In this document: piece after piece, positions 1-11,985 of the stretch
Layout of the letters: the number at the start of each line of letters is the position of its first letter
Position numbering within the stretch: the first letter of the stretch is position 1
NCBI GenBank assembly: GCA_013339895.1
Contig: JABACO010000006.1
Location: forward strand, 4,333,542-4,397,541
Direction of reading: 5' to 3'
Source: Ephydatia muelleri
Taxonomy: Eukaryota > Porifera > Demospongiae > Spongillida > Spongillidae
DNA: 64,000 bases
The notes under the pieces: model-generated
Seen by the model: only the letters and a program-made list of their open reading frames with translations
What the model was told of the DNA's origin: nothing
The model's database searches: none
Translations under genes and position numbers: made by a program

Positions 1-331
1 AAGTGAATACAGAGTAGAAAATACTGTCAACAATTTCGTGACTGTACACGAAAGGTTCACGCTTCTCAAGGTTCATCCCAAATATTCCAAATAGGACAGC
101 TTAGAGAGCTAGCCAAGAGGAGGGGCACCTTCTAATCATTCCAATTGGACACATCTGTCACAGGACCTTTTCCATGATCAATAATTACCATGGAGATCCG
201 CCATATTGGTAGGCAACACCTCTGATACATAGAAGTACCTCAGTAAGTTTCTGTTTACTTGCCTACCAAAATGGCACATTTATTGATCATGGACTAGTGG
301 TTGTTGAGTGTAGAATTCGTTACAGTTCAAA

Positions 332-765
332 TACTGTATAGCTGGTAATTTTCGTGGTTTTCGTGGGTTTTTTAAAACCACGAAAATTTAACCCACGAAC
401 ATTTGCAATTACCTTGTCACGCCCATAAACACGTGTATGCTACATGTACATGTATCGTTAGGACTCCAGCTGTTTTTGGTGAAAGACTAAAATCTAAAAC
501 GCAGTATGGCCTTATTTCGCTACTTCAAGAGACAAAATACAGAATTGCCTGATCCTCATGGCCCATTAGCACAATCACAATCTATACTGTTCATACATTC
601 GAAGAAGTCAGCCATTTTTACCTGAAAATGCATGCACAAGGGTAGGTGTGTCCATGGGCGTGACGTCATTAAAATTTCGAGGCTCATGAAATTTAAACCA
701 CGAACTACTTAAATATGGAGAAACCATGAAAATTTAACCCCACAAAAAATACCCGCTATACGGTA
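332..765. mobile_element. MITE-like element, left arm
   Basis: A 434-bp element with imperfect terminal inverted repeats: one end starts tactgtatagctggta, the other reads tacccgctatacggta. Inside are several short blocks of the type cgtggtttt / aaaaccacg. There is no transposase frame, so it is a non-autonomous DNA element. The mirrored copy is at 35991-36414. Confidence 0.65.
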
Positions 766-1215
766 ACCACCCCCTGATAATGAAAATACAAACGATTTTG
801 TGGACTGCTATACAAGTCTTGGCTCTCTCGTACGTACCAACTGGTACCCACACCTGGATTGGACGGGATGGCGTATCACAGACCTCCACTCCAGGTGGGA
901 GGGTGGCATTGGGCTATTCTATTTAATGAACATACAGAGGAATGGAAGGCAAATCAGTTACATGTAACTAAAGTCATTGGGGTGGAGGGGGGAGGAGGGG
1001 GTTAATCGCCCAGGGAGATTTCACTCCTTGATCACTAATGCACTAATGCCCATTTTAGCACGGTACGCCAACGCCATGATACGTAATCATTTTTGATACA
1101 TCGGTGTAAGCCGTAAATACAGTACATACACACAGGCGTACACACTGTTCGATGGACAGAACTCTCCCTCCCCCCCCCCCCCCCCCCACCTCTTTCCCGC
1201 ACCCCTTGTCCTTAC

Positions 1216-1323
1216 AGTAGAAACGAATGCCCACTCGTGCCCCTGCTCGTTGGATTTGTTTTCAGGCTCCGGATCCACTTCTGCCATCGTATTGATGTCG
1301 TTTTCAGGTTTCTCATTCGCCAT
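1216..1323 (-). CDS. Probable first coding exon, unrecognised gene (left arm)
   Basis: From ATG at 1323 the frame reads MANEKPENDINTMAEV and continues 36 codons to a good splice donor (ctact|gtaagg) at 1216/1215. The peptide is acidic and hydrophilic, without signal peptide or domain I recognise; it looks like a cytosolic or nuclear N-terminus. The reading direction leads left, so the rest of the gene probably lies beyond the window. Beyond the donor the frame runs into a poly-C/G tract and is not coding. The right-arm counterpart (35417-35525) is frameshifted. Alternative: a chance open frame. Confidence 0.4.
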
Positions 1324-1840
1324 CCTGCGATGATTGTAACGGAACAATGTCCACAGGTGAATTCATCCAATAAGAGCGCATCTTAATTTGGCAGCGCTGT
1401 ACTGGATTCAATTCAAGCGACGGAAAGGGTGGCTTACTGTATACAACACTGATGTAAACCGTAAATCTTTCCAAGCCAATAATTAGATCACTACAAATAT
1501 CCGTTTCCCACATATACTGTAAACGTCACGTGCAGAGACATATGACCGGCCAGAGGTCCAATGCACTAGCCGATTGAATTATGTAAAATAAAAACTTTTT
1601 TAGCATATTGCAATGCATTGTTATACTAGCTGTAGAGTAGCATATTGTCACAGTAATTGATTCTTCACTGAGTAAACAACTTGGAAGATTGTTATCGATT
1701 ATCAGTTATCATGTATTATGAGCAGGCCCTTAGCCAGGTAGTCTGGCGGGGGGGGGTCGATTAATAGGACTGCGGGACTTAAGGGTGGTACAGGGCCGTA
1801 GCCTAATGGTCCGGTTATAATTCGGCCGATTCAACCAGTG

Positions 1841-2155
1841 GGGGTGGGGGTGGGGGGGGGGGGGGGGGGGGGTTGCTATCGCTGTCGGCCGATTCAACCA
1901 GTGGGGGGGGGGGGGGGGGGGGGGGGGGGGGAGGGGAGCTGTCGCTGTCAAAAAGAGATCGATCCCTCCGATCCCCCCCTGGCTACGGGCCTCAGAGATG
2001 GGGGGTCCCTCGCGATGGGTCAATACGAGAGTAGGAAGGGCCGCAAAGCGCCTTCGGGCCTGATGGCAAAGTACGATAACCAGATGGGGCGGAACTCAAC
2101 CATCGAACGGGGAGGATGGATGGATCCCCCCGATTCCCCCCCCCCCCCACCCCCC
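1841..2155. repeat. Cluster of long G and C runs (left arm)
   Basis: Two G runs (about 1841-1873 and 1902-1931) separated by a repeated block containing ggccgattcaaccagtg, then C runs near 2136-2158. Translations of this stretch give poly-Gly/Pro frames that are artefacts of composition. Mirrored at 34590-34906, with different run lengths. Confidence 0.85.
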
Positions 2156-2377
2156 CCCTGCCTACGGGCCTGATTGCGGCCGCTGTTTATCGAAACACAA
2201 GCTCACGTGAGCCAATAGGACTACCCCTCATCCCACTTGTTACATGTGTGCGCGGGCTTGTATGTATCGCTTAGAGAATTCCTCCTTGCTATTCCCTTGT
2301 CCGTACTACCTTAATGGAGCAAAGCAACAAGCTGGAGTGTTTCCACTTTGTGACAGCTGCTCCTCGTGATCCTAGTA

Positions 2378-3032
2378 CTATTTATTCGCGTCGTCGTCGC
2401 GGAGCGTACAAACACTTCCCTTATACCAGTGCACTCGGTCAGTTGCTAACCTAGCGTGAGGTTTGATTGCTTCGTCGTATCTCTGCTGGTCAGAGTGATC
2501 CTTGGTGTTAGATACTGGGCCTGTCTCTTTCTCTCGACGTCGCACCGTAGTCCGACATATCACTTGCTGTCGCTCGAAGTGGTACCTGAGCGTCCGAGTA
2601 CATAAATCGTAGTACAATCAAACATGTGCAGGGAATTAATAAATGTTTACGACCGGAAGTTTCAGCCGCATCATAAATATACTTGCGAGTATGCGGTGGA
2701 ATGTAAGTTCTCGCTAACGAACGTCCGCTTTCTTTATCCAGCATGACGTATACGGTGCGTTGTCCAAATGCATAGTACTGTATGTATTTGTGCTGTCTTG
2801 GTGCATAACATATTGTCCGTAGTTGCAATGTGCCGGTTTCAGTAGGGGGCGGGACTAGTAAGACCTCGGCACATGATGAGTCCAATGTTGCCATATGATG
2901 ATCGAAGAAATACGTTTCCATGGTTGCAATGCTCTGTCCTATGCTCGCATCACTATACAGTGTGCGCAATGTATACATTTCGGGCTGCCCGCATTTCAAT
3001 GCAATGAGATCAGAACAACGGGCCGGTTGCAT
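2378..3032 (-). CDS. Unrecognised protein, 174-codon frame (left arm)
   Basis: An open frame runs from ATG at 3032 to a stop at 2508 (174 aa), starting MQPARCSDLIALKCGQPEMY. The composition is mixed and protein-like, with no repeats, signal peptide or membrane segment. A second open frame overlaps its end (2617-2378) and reads on through DEAIKPHARLATDRVHWYKG to DDDANK and a stop. The two frames may be parts of one product, joined by a short intron or separated by an indel. No family recognised. The right-arm copy (33708-34366) is broken by several indels. Confidence 0.45.
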
Positions 3033-3867
3033 CTTATGACCTTATTGATGCGCAACGCATAACGAGAAGGTCTGTTCTTTGCACTTCTATTTAGTTGCGA
3101 GTGGAGTACTGAGAAGGTCGCGGTTTAAACATATATGACAATAACATTTATCGCAGCGGGTCACGTGATGGGTGTGTAGCGTTATTCGATGGTCAGGATA
3201 ATGAGTAAAATAGTTTATAACCAGCTAGATAAATTAAGTGCAATTTTTATTCCAACAGATTTGTACATATGATAAGTAATACTGCCGTGACAAGTGCACA
3301 ACTGCAGACAATATTATGTAGCTAAAACCAATGCAAGTCCATACAGCACAAGAATAAACCCCTTTGAGGAGTTAAAATTGTATAACACTCAACCGTGATA
3401 AAATACTCCTGCATGCCATTATGATGCAACATTTCAATAATGTGTCAGTGTTTATATTGACATAAAAAGTAGCACTTTAAAAATTACATACTAAGGGTCG
3501 TTTGTTAATTTTATTTCTGCTATAGACATGTATCCCTTTGCACATGCGGGACAAGAACATGGTTCACATTCTCTAGTATGTTTCTCACTTGCAGAAAGTC
3601 CATAGAGTGAAGCATTGCAGGTGAGGATCACATACTGCATAACTGGTAGGGACCAAACACTTTACCCTCTTCTCAGTCTACAACAAAACACATTGTCATA
3701 CCCTAGGTATATAGCTCTTTACTGAAAACCAATTTAGCAACCCCCTTTTATGTTCCTTCAATTCTTGATATGTGTAACTGTTGATTTCACAACGGTTTGC
3801 TTGGCTGCCACCTGGCCAAGTTCCTACATGCGAACACTGGGTAGATGAGGGATGAGAATTGGATGAT
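3033..3867. other. Gene-free stretch (left arm)
   Basis: AT-rich sequence with no convincing exon. It has a counterpart at 32880-33707 in the right arm, and I see nothing else in it. Confidence 0.5.
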
Positions 3868-4179
3868 CCTCCCCCCCTCCCCCCCTCCCCCCCCCCCTCC
3901 CCCCTCCCCCCCTCCCCCCCTCCCCCTCCCCCCCTCCCCCCTCCCCCTCCCCCCTCCCCCCCCCCCCCCCCCCTCCCCCCCCTCCCCCCTCCCCCCCTCC
4001 CCCCCTCCCCCCCTCCCCCCTCCCCCCCTCCCCCCTCCCCCCCTCCCCCCCTCCCCCCCTCCCCCCCTCCCCCCCTCCCCCCTCCCCCCCTCCCCCCCTC
4101 CCCCCCTCCCCCCCCCCTCCCCCCTCCCCCCCCCCCCCTCCCCCCCTCCCCCCTCCCCCCCTCCCCCCTCCCTCCCCTC
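3868..4179. repeat. Homopyrimidine tract, 312 bp
   Basis: An almost pure C/T tract made of C runs of 5-13 separated by single T (complement AGGGGGG units). It is able in principle to form triplex or G-quadruplex structures. Pro/Ser or Gly/Glu frames through it are artefacts. The mirrored tract at 32466-32876 is about 100 bp longer. Confidence 0.95.
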
Positions 4180-4597
4180 ACTCACTGTATCCTAGGATCC
4201 AGAGACTTGTCATTTGTGGGATACGGTGATCATGCCTACCCCATCTCCATCTCCACACTCATGACCCATACATGTACATGCATGTACGTTATGCTTGGTT
4301 TTCGAGTCTTACACTATTCCAGTGTGATTTGGTTTTCAACACTGAACAGAAAAACGCATTGTTAATTGGTCTATAGCTTTGTGGTTGAATGATGTGACAG
4401 CAACATACTGTACACATCAACACTGTCAATCTGCAATGGAATTTGTTTGTACACAGCCATGCAGTTGTTCCTCTTTTGTCCCAACTGTTAAGAAAGCACA
4501 ATACTCATTGTGGAAGAGCTCAAAACCCTTCTTGCACTGTATTATATCTACATATCACAGACTGGTAAAACTGGCATTCTGGCATATGCAGAACACA

Positions 4598-5275
4598 TCA
4601 AACTCTTGCCTGGAAGCAATCGTTCTCACCGTGGTGGTATTCCACTGTTACAGGAAACACAGTGAAGTGTTTGTTTTTGCATCTGACTGTTAAATACATA
4701 ACTGCTGAATTGTTTATCACAATAGAGGGCACTTGCAAATGACAGGAAAATACACCACAATCAATGTTTACTTTTGGTTGATATACATCCCTAAATTCTA
4801 TAGTGATTCTTTGTTGTTTTGCTTTCAACATGCATGCAATCTGCTGATGTGCACTTGCATTGCATAAGGAGCTAGTAAATACACTGTCGTAAATGTATTC
4901 AATGGGTGAGGAGGATGGAGGCAAGGTTTCCCAAATTGATGCTGCCTTCCTCCTCTGAATGGCAACAGAGAACTTTTGGAGAAGGTATTGCAAGAGAGCT
5001 TTTATTTCCAGTGGTGTTCGCAATGTAGTGACTCAAGTTATGGAGCGAGGACCACAGACTCCAGTAATTTCAAACTCAACAGGTGTGAAAGAGTATGCAT
5101 GGAAAGCAAACTTATATGTAACTGTAATTCTTGATCTTGTTCTGCTCCACCAGGTTGCTGCTGGAGGATGAGCTAGATGGATGTCTACACAGTTTACATC
5201 CCAAGTCCTGCCAAGTAACCAAGGAACAATGTTGGCAACACTTTCAACATCATCTACAGTAATAACTTTCCTCAC
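4598..5275 (-). pseudogene. Left-arm copy of the 234-codon unrecognised frame, interrupted
   Basis: Same protein frame as 31342-32043 in the right arm, read leftward. It is cut by a 12-bp insertion near 5025-5036 (agtgactcaagt on the + strand) that keeps the frame but adds a TGA. The pieces before and after are otherwise open (5275-5033 and 5023-4598). If the arms are two haplotypes, this would be a null allele; otherwise a decayed copy. Confidence 0.5.
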
Positions 5276-6863
5276 ATCACATGTAAATATACTGTATCTT
5301 GATGCTTCATTCTAATTCCCCCTATATAACACTGTTATTTCATGCATGGTTCAATAGTATCACTGACTTTAGTCAGTTGTGGTAGGTGTTCTTGACTCAG
5401 TCTTCCACTTGTCTCAACACCACTCATACATTTGGTAAGTGAGCGAAAGATCATGAAAAGTGTCATTTGCTTCGACTCCGGACTGAGTTTGTTGTTGAAA
5501 TTGTGTGATGGCATATAATGCTTTAATTAATGAACACTTCATTTACCAATAACAGTTTCCCTGCTGACGTCTTTATTCCAGATTTTACTCCGATTGCAAT
5601 ATCTCAAACGTTCAACATATTTAACTACACAGCCGCAATTCAGTGATCAGTGCAGCCAGCTCCACCCCCTCTGGATAGGTCTTCTCTGTCACCAATTGAT
5701 ATATATCTCCAGAGTCTTCCATAATTTTTAATGTAAGTAGACACTAATAGTCACGTTCCCTTATCGTATCAAACGAGCAGTCTCACTAGCTAAACATGTC
5801 TTTGACATATCAGTGTGAGAAACCTCATGGCTTTGCATCACTGATTCGATATGAACTAAAAGTATTAATATCATGTTGGAAAGGACAGGACCAGATGCAG
5901 CAGACGTAAGAGCACAGTGCTGGTTACATCTATCAGGCAACAGTTATATAAGTATCTGTACATTAGGTGGGTCTTTCAGGGAGTGAAAGATGTGCTAGCA
6001 AACTGACATACTCCAGAAGAGTGTATTCCAGGGAGACAATTACTAGGAAGACTTCTTGTGTTTGGTAATTCTTATCATGCACCACCAAACTGTGGTCCGA
6101 TTCGTAAGATGCCTTAACTTCATAATGTTTGATCGAGGGACTGAAAGGGGAGCATGTAATGGCAAGGCTGTTTTTTTTTTTCAGAAGGTTTGAATACTGA
6201 ATTGACTATGCATATGTATGTTTTACTGAGGAATGTTTAAGCTTGAGGGGCAATCAACTCATATTCAGACTCACAGCATGCACGAATGTGCACTAGCATC
6301 GCGTATAGTCTGGTGACCAGACGCCTTAGCAATTATCCAGTCGACTGCATAAATGCGTCAATATCGTGTAATAATAGGTACTCAGTGATGTTGTAGGGCA
6401 TTAAATGTTGCCTCGGCTACAGTGTATGTGCCTTCTGAGTTTAGACAGAGAATGTAACAAACAAGTAACTCTTTTTCATGAAGATAGGTTTATAGGTTAC
6501 CTTAAGAATACCATTCGCAATATCGCTCACCTCTGTCTATTGTTGTATTTGGATGTAGCCCGACCTTATAGCTTGCTCCGGAAGGTTGGGCTACGCCAAC
6601 CAGCTTTGATCAGTCAATGCCCCTAACATTCTAGCTGCTGTTCTAGTTTGGTTACATCAACGAACGGATTGGTTAGCATAATTGTGGAAAGCGTGATTTA
6701 AATGACGGCAACCCAAATGCATGCATAAAGATGAATCAGAGAACCAAAACTAACTATTGTTCAAAGAAGATATTTCGTTACTCGATAAAATAATTCTCTG
6801 ATCATAAGGTACTTATAATAATTTAACTGTTGTATAATCGTCGTAATAAATGAGTCAATTGTA
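5276..6863. other. Gene-free stretch (left arm)
   Basis: Contains the mirrored short frames of 30935-31318 (at about 5400-5760) and otherwise unit B intergenic DNA with a poly-T run near 6171. No other exon is visible. Counterpart: 29787-30934. Confidence 0.4.
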
Positions 6864-7145
6864 TCAGTGAAAGTAGAATCTATACATTCCTAAGAGTTCA
6901 ATGCAGTACGTTTCATAAAACTGGACATCAATAGGGAACTTAATTATATCATTCAAAACATGATGCATGCCCAAATTTGTACCAATCAGCATAATTGTGA
7001 ATTCTATATCTGTATGAAAGCTAAGTTTTAATGCAGTTTGAATTGCTGCCAAATTAAACTGTTTCTCTGTGGTTTGACAGAGACTTATCGTGGATTTCAG
7101 TACAGTAGGCACTAAGATTCCAGAATCTTCCAATAGGCAAGACAC
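6864..7145 (-). CDS. 93-codon open frame (left arm), unrecognised
   Basis: Open frame containing FNLAAIQTALKLSFHTDIEF and ending MYRFYFH, preserved without indels in the right arm (29505-29786), with only a few amino-acid differences. It lacks a convincing ATG at its start (GTG), so it could be an internal or terminal exon. No family recognised. Preservation of the frame in both arms is weak support. Confidence 0.3.
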   Translation of the reverse strand: MSCLLEDSGILVPTVLKSTISLCQTTEKQFNLAAIQTALKLSFHTDIEFTIMLIGTNLGMHHVLNDIIKFPIDVQFYETYCIELLGMYRFYFH

Positions 7146-8819
7146 AGCACAAAAGGACTAAACTTCTTGTTACTTTTTTAAACTCATCGAATCTGATTTG
7201 TCTTGGTCCTCTGAGGCGCTATAACGGCGCTGGTAGCTGTTTCCTGTATATGTATGTATCAGTGTTTAACCACAACTGACACAAGTACATGCTGAGTACA
7301 GTGTATTCTCTGTCCATAGCTCGTGGCAACCGGCGTGACGTACTGTAAGAAATATCTGGCATGCACAGTCTCTTATCAGCAACAGTGCCAGTGGGTCTCA
7401 TACCTCTTTAAAAAAAATACACAAGCAGAAAACAAAAAAAAAAAGCATTGATCGTCAGTGCTGCACTAGATACGTTTTTGGTACCATTAATGCATACAGC
7501 TGTAGGGATATTGCTATATAGATTAGAGGCAGGTCGTAAATACTCTGACGTCAAAAAAGGAGCGCTGTATGTTGTCAGCACCCTCACGCGTGGTAGTAAT
7601 ATTGCTTAGTTCGTTCAATGACATAAACATGACATGCTTAATGGTTTTGGCCAAATGCAGATACACAAGGATGGGGCTAGGAGGATTCCATCATAGCGCA
7701 AGCAAAGGGCGTCCCTATAAACGCAGCCTTGTGGACAAAGGGCGTCCCTATAAACGCAGCCTTGTGGAAGAGCAAAGGCGTACTCAGTGATCCGCGATCC
7801 TCTTTTTGTGTGTGCAGCTTTAAATTGAGTCAACGCACATCAAACGTGTCTTTAGATACTTGGCACCACATGACATGTTTATAGTTAGGGATGATTTCAA
7901 TTAAACGTACAAGTATGCAGAAAAAAAAAAAAGAAAAAAACTCCCCAATATTATTCCACACAGGATTCCCCCATTTATTTACATCATGCATCTCACATGC
8001 AGTGTTAATTGTCATTAATTGTATGCATGACCAAGTGTCCCTTAACGCTTTGTATGAACTCGGATAGTAAACGCGATAGTAAAATTCACGGTCATGTGTA
8101 AACATGTAGATGCATATACGATTTTTGATATGTATCACATTACACACCGATGGTGTGTACCACTGGCAAGGGATTTACGTCTTCCTCTTCGTGTAAATAT
8201 GGCGCGTGATGCAATCCTGCACAAGTTAAGGTGCAAACTACATATACATGCAAATCAAACGCTATCAAGTAAATGATGCACATAGGCACGTGTGCAGGCT
8301 AGGGGACAGGGGAGCTTTTGGGTTTAAAGATGTAAGTATGTAACCCCTTTGAATTATTTTCCTCTCCAAACTAGCTAGATGAATAGTGGGGACAATAGGT
8401 AATCATCCACCCTGTTGTGCCAAATTGCGGTTTTTGTAGCACACTTGTGCCAATCGGCCTGATGTAATCCAACGTAAGCATATCACTTACAGGGTGCACT
8501 GCCGGGTGTGGCTGATTAATTTTTATTCTACGCAAGTATAACGGCGCCTAACTTGTTGTGCATGGCCCACAATCACATGATACATTTTGCGAAACAACAG
8601 TGTATATGCCGAAAATGCCCCGTATTGTCCTATTTTGGGCCACAAATTTATTCACATCACCACGCAATGCTGATTACACTGATTTTATACAATTTTATGT
8701 ATGACAAAGTATCTCTGACTCGTGACCCTTTTGTATATGAACTGGAGGAATGTATTATACAAATGCATATGCCAACATCATGCATGGCCCACGTCCACGG
8801 TTGATATCACATTTACGCA

Positions 8820-9320
8820 GAGTTGTAACAGCTAGCTAAATAGCGACCGCTTAGCGGAAAAAACCATTCAGCATTCCGCTATTTGGCTAGCGATGTCCAG
8901 TATCACGTAGCGCCGCTAAATCGCAAAAAAAAATCGCTATGCCTACGTACGTACGTATGTACGTACCATCATCATCTGAATGGATAACATTATCTTACAA
9001 TAGAAAAGCAATTTAATTTTTCACAACGGCCCGCCCACCACAATTGGTTCAATTATTGACTTCCGCCCGTGAAAGAGTTAATTTCAAAATTGCCACGAAC
9101 GCGACCAACCCTGTCCAACTGACTTGCATGACAAATAATGATGATGGTTTAAACATAGTTAATATCAATAATAAAGTATAATTATAATATCAATAATAAA
9201 GGTATAATTATAATAGCAAAATACAAAACCATAATTTAGCTGTATTTGAGCTGTTTTTTGTTTTTATTTTTAGCTTAGCTAGCTGCGCAAGGTTTGTTTA
9301 GCTGTTTTAGCTAGCTTTTG
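8820..9320. mobile_element. MITE-like insertion in unit B (left arm)
   Basis: Block absent from unit A, bounded by gtaacagctagctaaatagc at one end and agctagcttttggtggg at the other, so that ends read as inverted copies of an agctagctaaa-type motif. It contains the near-palindrome agcgaccgcttagcgg and a tandem pair of AT-rich blocks (aatatcaataataaag). No transposase. Mirrored at 27335-27830. Confidence 0.4.
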
Positions 9321-9599
9321 GTGGGTTCATTAAACTCTTCATGATTTACGCCGATGGCTGTTCACCACTGGTGAAAAAATGGGCATGATGCAATAGAAAT
9401 ATGTTTACTGTAAAAGTTCCATTAAGGCGAAAAGAATCTTCAAAATTGATCCACACGTGCTATAAATTGGAATTATATAATTGCCACATCGTGCACAAAA
9501 CTATACTCTACCCATGCAATGATACGACCATGCACGTCTGCAAGTCAGAGGAGTTTTTGACATTAAGATGTGTGCTGTATTGAATACAGTAGCAGCAGT

Positions 9600-11730
9600 G
9601 CTGGAGTCAGGCATGTGGTGTCTGATAGGCATTCAATGACACAGGTGTGTCTCGGGGGGTCCCGTTGGGTTGCTGTCTGCCCTGCAATTATTGGAAATAG
9701 CACGAATGAAAGACAAGATATTATACGGTCGAGTTTTTGTGAATGCAGGGGTGCATATTAAAACAAGGGAAAGGAACATGCAAAGTTAGAAGAGACAAAT
9801 CCAACTTTCGATCTCATGCAGATAATGCTTTAATGATTCAGTGCATACATAAGATCCTGTACTTTAATATATAGTCCCTCACACGTGGCGCATACACTTG
9901 CTGATTTAAACTTTATGCATCCAATGCTATATATTTCAGCCTCCATGCATGAGGCAACAAAGCGGCAATTATTATGACAATGCGTACTCGGTCGGTTTAA
10001 GCGAACACTAAGAGTATCTAATCAACATACCAGCAGGGCACGGTGCTTGTAACTTGAGTCTCCTCGTCCGTTTGCGCCTTACAACAGCAACATTGCTATG
10101 GCGATGATCACCACAATGACCAGGCCACCAACATGGAACCACAACGACACAGACCAACAGTGGTACAGCACCTAAAGGATAGACAGTAATAAAGTACCGG
10201 TACACTGGCGTATACAATTAATTAGGCAGTACATGTACAGCTGTACGCAATTTTTTAATTCCTCTATAACAGTTACCTAATGGTGGTTCTGAACGCCATA
10301 GTGTCGGCTCGGCTGCATGTGACGATGGTGGGTTTGCATATTATTTACAGTCACTTAATAATCTTTTTACTCACTTGCTGGTTCTGTTGAATAACACAGA
10401 GTCACTGGAACACTCCTCTCCCCGTTTCATTCGCGGCTACCACGGTTCCCATATTATTCACAGTCAATTAATAATCTTTCCACTTACTTGTTGTTCTGTT
10501 GAATAACACAAAGTCACTGAGAACACTCTCCCCCGCTTCATTCGCGGCTACCACCGTGATCTCACACTGGAGACAGTTTAGGTGACTCGTTTCGTAATGG
10601 GTGGCGTGGGACAGGTACAGGGTAGGGATCTGTGTGCTGCTGAGATCAGCGATCCTCACGCGGGTACCACAGGGCCACCCTGATGGGGCACAAAGGAGCA
10701 CTCCAAGAGATGCTCACCCTTGCGCCAACGATTTCAGTCACGGTCAGGTTCGTTGGAGGAGAAGGCGGATCTGCCGGATGAAAAGGTTATAAAGAGCACA
10801 TTATATATAGCAGTTGCTGACCGTAAATGAGGATGGTTGTTACAAATGTGGGTGTGGGGATATTTTCAGTGGAACTGTAGCAATTGCACACGATCGATGT
10901 CTTGTTGAGGGAAGTATTGTTGCCATTTATCGTCACGTTTATCGTGCTATTAGAATTGACTGTTTTCGGATCTATTCCAGCTATATCCATGCCCGGCCAC
11001 CAATAGGGATCATTTTCAATTATCACGTTCAGGTGTGCTTTTGCAGCATCTGTTACGTTACAAACAAAGGCAGCTGTTCCGTGTAGAGGGACGAGCAATG
11101 TACGATTGTAGTCAGAGGATTTTTGGCATGCAGCAGATGTCGAAGGAACTGCAAATCAGAAACAGCACGTTGCGCATTAAAAAAAACATGTTGCATCCTT
11201 CATGACTCAAAGTTAAGGTGCTATGCATATGGTGTACTCCATGGATTATGGCGAAGAAAAATTAAACACATACATGTTCAGTAGTATTGAGTTAGCGACA
11301 TAAAATGAATAATCAATATACATGCGTGAAATGAAATGATTACGCTGTTCTTAATTGTGCACCTGCAGTGTATAGCATGAGTACAGTCATGCGCGTCCAT
11401 AAACACAAGTATCTTCGTATTTCTGAAGGTGATAAGCGATGCATTTTTGCGCTTACATGTACGTGCGCTAGTGCCCGTGCTCAATTCAGTCGATCGCACG
11501 TTGTTCTGGCCGCGAACGAGAAATTAAGGACATGGCGCCATCTCTCGCCGCGCATTTTTTTGCGAGTACAATCATCAGTTAGTTGTAATGCTACAGTACA
11601 GCGATATCACGCGTGCAAGCGCGCAAAGATGCAAGTAATCCCTCTGCGCCAATGTATACATGCACTTCTGCCTCACCGCTGATATAAGCGAGCGCTACAC
11701 ATCCGCACGCCCAGAGAGCCCAAGGGCCAT
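9600..11730 (-). pseudogene. Gene B, left-arm copy (Ig-FN3-TM receptor), frameshifted
   Basis: Same exon plan as the right-arm gene B: first exon about 11730-11676, Ig 11148-10822 (327 nt), FN3 10770-10488 (283 nt, one more than the right arm), membrane exon 10171-10031 (141 nt) and a tail exon starting at 9681. The Ig exon is open and protein-identical to the right copy over the domain. The first exon has lost a base after the ATG GCC and stops early, the FN3 exon has a net +1 shift, and the membrane exon has a compensating pair of one-base indels that scramble the TM. Either a decayed or null copy, or uncorrected long-read error. Confidence 0.7.
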
Positions 11731-11985
11731 TGCACGCTACAGTCTCACGAGTACACAAGATGCTAATTCATTGCGTAGGGAATGGAAATAACAGTCTGAG
11801 AGGGGGGCGGGGGTGGATTGAGACCGCGCGTTGTGTCGCCTTAGCTATACTTTAGTATCCGCATGGTCCCCCTGTGCAAGTCTAAGATGCTATACGTACT
11901 GTATAGCTATGAATGGTAGATTGGGGAAGGGCTATATTGAGTCTTCTTAGACCTCCTCATCCGAAGTCTACGATCGATAAACACT

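Larger units (their letters stand above)
5665..11985 (-). repeat. Tandem unit B, left arm
   Basis: About 6.3 kb block carrying gene B, paralogous to unit A. It is longer because it holds an FN3 exon, an inserted block of about 1.2 kb with a MITE-like element (8820-9320), and extra sequence around 5700-7560. It mirrors 24685-30985. Confidence 0.75.

Noticed and set aside
3696-4365. Gly/Glu and Pro/Ser-rich proteins of 116-168 residues (also 32264-32915)
   Set aside because: All frames of the homopurine tract are open by composition; no start context, no conservation of length between arms.
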